Both the position numbers and the translations under genes were made by a program. The notes beneath the pieces are model-generated. The model saw only the letters and a program-made list of their open reading frames with translations, ran no database searches and was not told where the DNA came from. A DNA stretch of 7,415 nucleotides from an uncultured candidate division Zixibacteria bacterium. Lineage in GTDB: Bacteria > Zixibacteria > MSB-5A5 > GN15 > FEB-12. Positions 7,079-7,415 of this stretch are shown here, piece by piece. Location: NCBI GenBank assembly GCA_913009765.1, contig CAJVYT010000208.1, positions 1 through 7,415 on the forward strand. Direction: 5' to 3'. The number at the start of each line of letters is the position of its first letter. The stretch's first letter is position 1.

Positions 7079-7131
7079 TTTGGATGTTGTCCCATCTTTA
7101 GTTGAAATAGGAAGGCCCCGTAGCACCTATT

Positions 7132-7415
7132 TTACGCAGCCTCCTCCTTTTTTTCAAGATATTTCCTGTTAAGGGCATAAACGAACTGAGGAATACCTCT
7201 ATATCCCTTCACTCGATTGAATTTTTTCTCTGCCCTCAGCAAAGCTGCCACTGCCCACCTCTGCACCATGTCCCCTGATCTCCATCTCTTGACCCTTCCC
7301 GTTATAGTTCGGGCCACGGAAAAGCAGGACTCAATGGGATTTGTCGTTGTCAGGGTTTTCCTCAGAAGCCCTGTAACACCAAGCTTGTGAATCGTAAGCG
7401 TCTCCTCAAGTCCTT
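7132..7415 (-). CDS. IS256-family (Mutator-type) transposase, C-terminal part
   Basis: The last 93 residues and the stop codon are present, and the frame is open to the right edge. The sequence includes LTTTNPIESCFSVART, where NPIES carries the catalytic Glu of the DDE triad as in T-N-x-I-E-S/G motifs of IS256 transposases. It is followed by RVKRWRSGDMVQRWAVAALL and AEKKFNRVKGYRGIPQFVYAL, the familiar C-terminal block of this family (R-R-V-K-R-W-R, then F-R-R-V-K-G-Y). The basic tail ends KYLEKKEEAA. The two Asp residues of the triad would be outside the window. A Met at 7317 could be misread as a start, but coding continues upstream of it without a break. Its codons for KKEEAA create a purine run at 7140-7149 that resembles a ribosome-binding site for the frame that follows. 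Confidence 0.9.
   Translation of the reverse strand, partial: GLEETLTIHKLGVTGLLRKTLTTTNPIESCFSVARTITGRVKRWRSGDMVQRWAVAALLRAEKKFNRVKGYRGIPQFVYALNRKYLEKKEEAA
7140..7149 (-). promoter_or_regulatory. Shine-Dalgarno-like purine run at the transposase 3' end
   Basis: AAGGAGGAGG on the minus strand, lying inside the last transposase codons and 13 nt before the GTG at 7126-7124 that is in frame with the sulfotransferase. The gap is longer than usual (5-9 nt), so use as a ribosome-binding site is uncertain, but ribosomes ending at 7132 would be released next to it. Confidence 0.3.

Larger units (their letters stand above)
7082..7415 (-). mobile_element. 3' end of an IS256/Mutator-family insertion sequence (partial)
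   Basis: The element continues past the right edge. Its transposase stops at 7132. About 38 nt further on, the plus strand reads GGATGTTGTCCCATC (7082-7096) and then TTTAGTTGAAAT going inward, which has the TGTCCC-containing look of IS256-family terminal repeats. I place the outer end near 7082; the error is perhaps 5-10 nt, because the other end and the target duplication are not in view. The outer end lies 3 nt upstream of the sulfotransferase ATG. Confidence 0.65.

Noticed and set aside
1..7415. CRISPR array, tRNA, rRNA, riboswitch or phage defence genes
   Set aside because: I looked for regular repeats, cloverleaf-like arms and known defence motifs and saw none.

Overview
The window is one minus-strand stretch of a surface-polysaccharide gene cluster cut up by insertion-sequence material. 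In transcription order (high to low coordinates) it holds: the 3' end of an IS256/Mutator-type element (about 7082 to the right edge), a PAPS-dependent sulfotransferase (7078-6281), a 426-nt gap with no convincing gene (6280-5855), a Wzx-type flippase (5854-4349), a Wzy/O-antigen-ligase-type membrane protein (4244-2847), a family 2 glycosyltransferase (2822-1968), a 298-nt gap with what looks like a decayed IS3-family end, a chimeric broken ORF that starts as a transposase and ends as a second sulfotransferase (1627-1079), and a family 4 glycosyltransferase that runs off the left edge (931-1).

Together the intact genes look like part of a Wzx/Wzy-dependent heteropolysaccharide pathway. Glycosyltransferases build a lipid-linked repeat unit on the cytoplasmic face, Wzx flips it, and Wzy polymerises it (or a WaaL-like ligase attaches it). 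One intact and one ruined sulfotransferase suggest that the glycan is, or was, sulfated. No initiating phosphoglycosyltransferase, chain-length regulator, export channel or nucleotide-sugar gene is in the window, so the locus must extend beyond it.

The organism is most likely a bacterium making an O-antigen, capsule or exopolysaccharide. The DNA is AT-rich by eye, Shine-Dalgarno sites are present at some genes, and transposase types are mixed. I cannot assign a genus. Similar mixtures of sulfotransferases and IS remnants are familiar from uncultured Desulfobacterota, anammox-type Planctomycetes and cyanobacteria, but that is only an impression from protein style.

The most interesting points are the in-frame transposase::sulfotransferase chimera, where the sulfotransferase has lost its 5'-phosphosulfate loop and its C-terminal third, and the IS256-type end that stops a few bases before the start codon of the intact sulfotransferase. 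I did not find evidence of a wholly new system; the rest is a recognisable polysaccharide locus.
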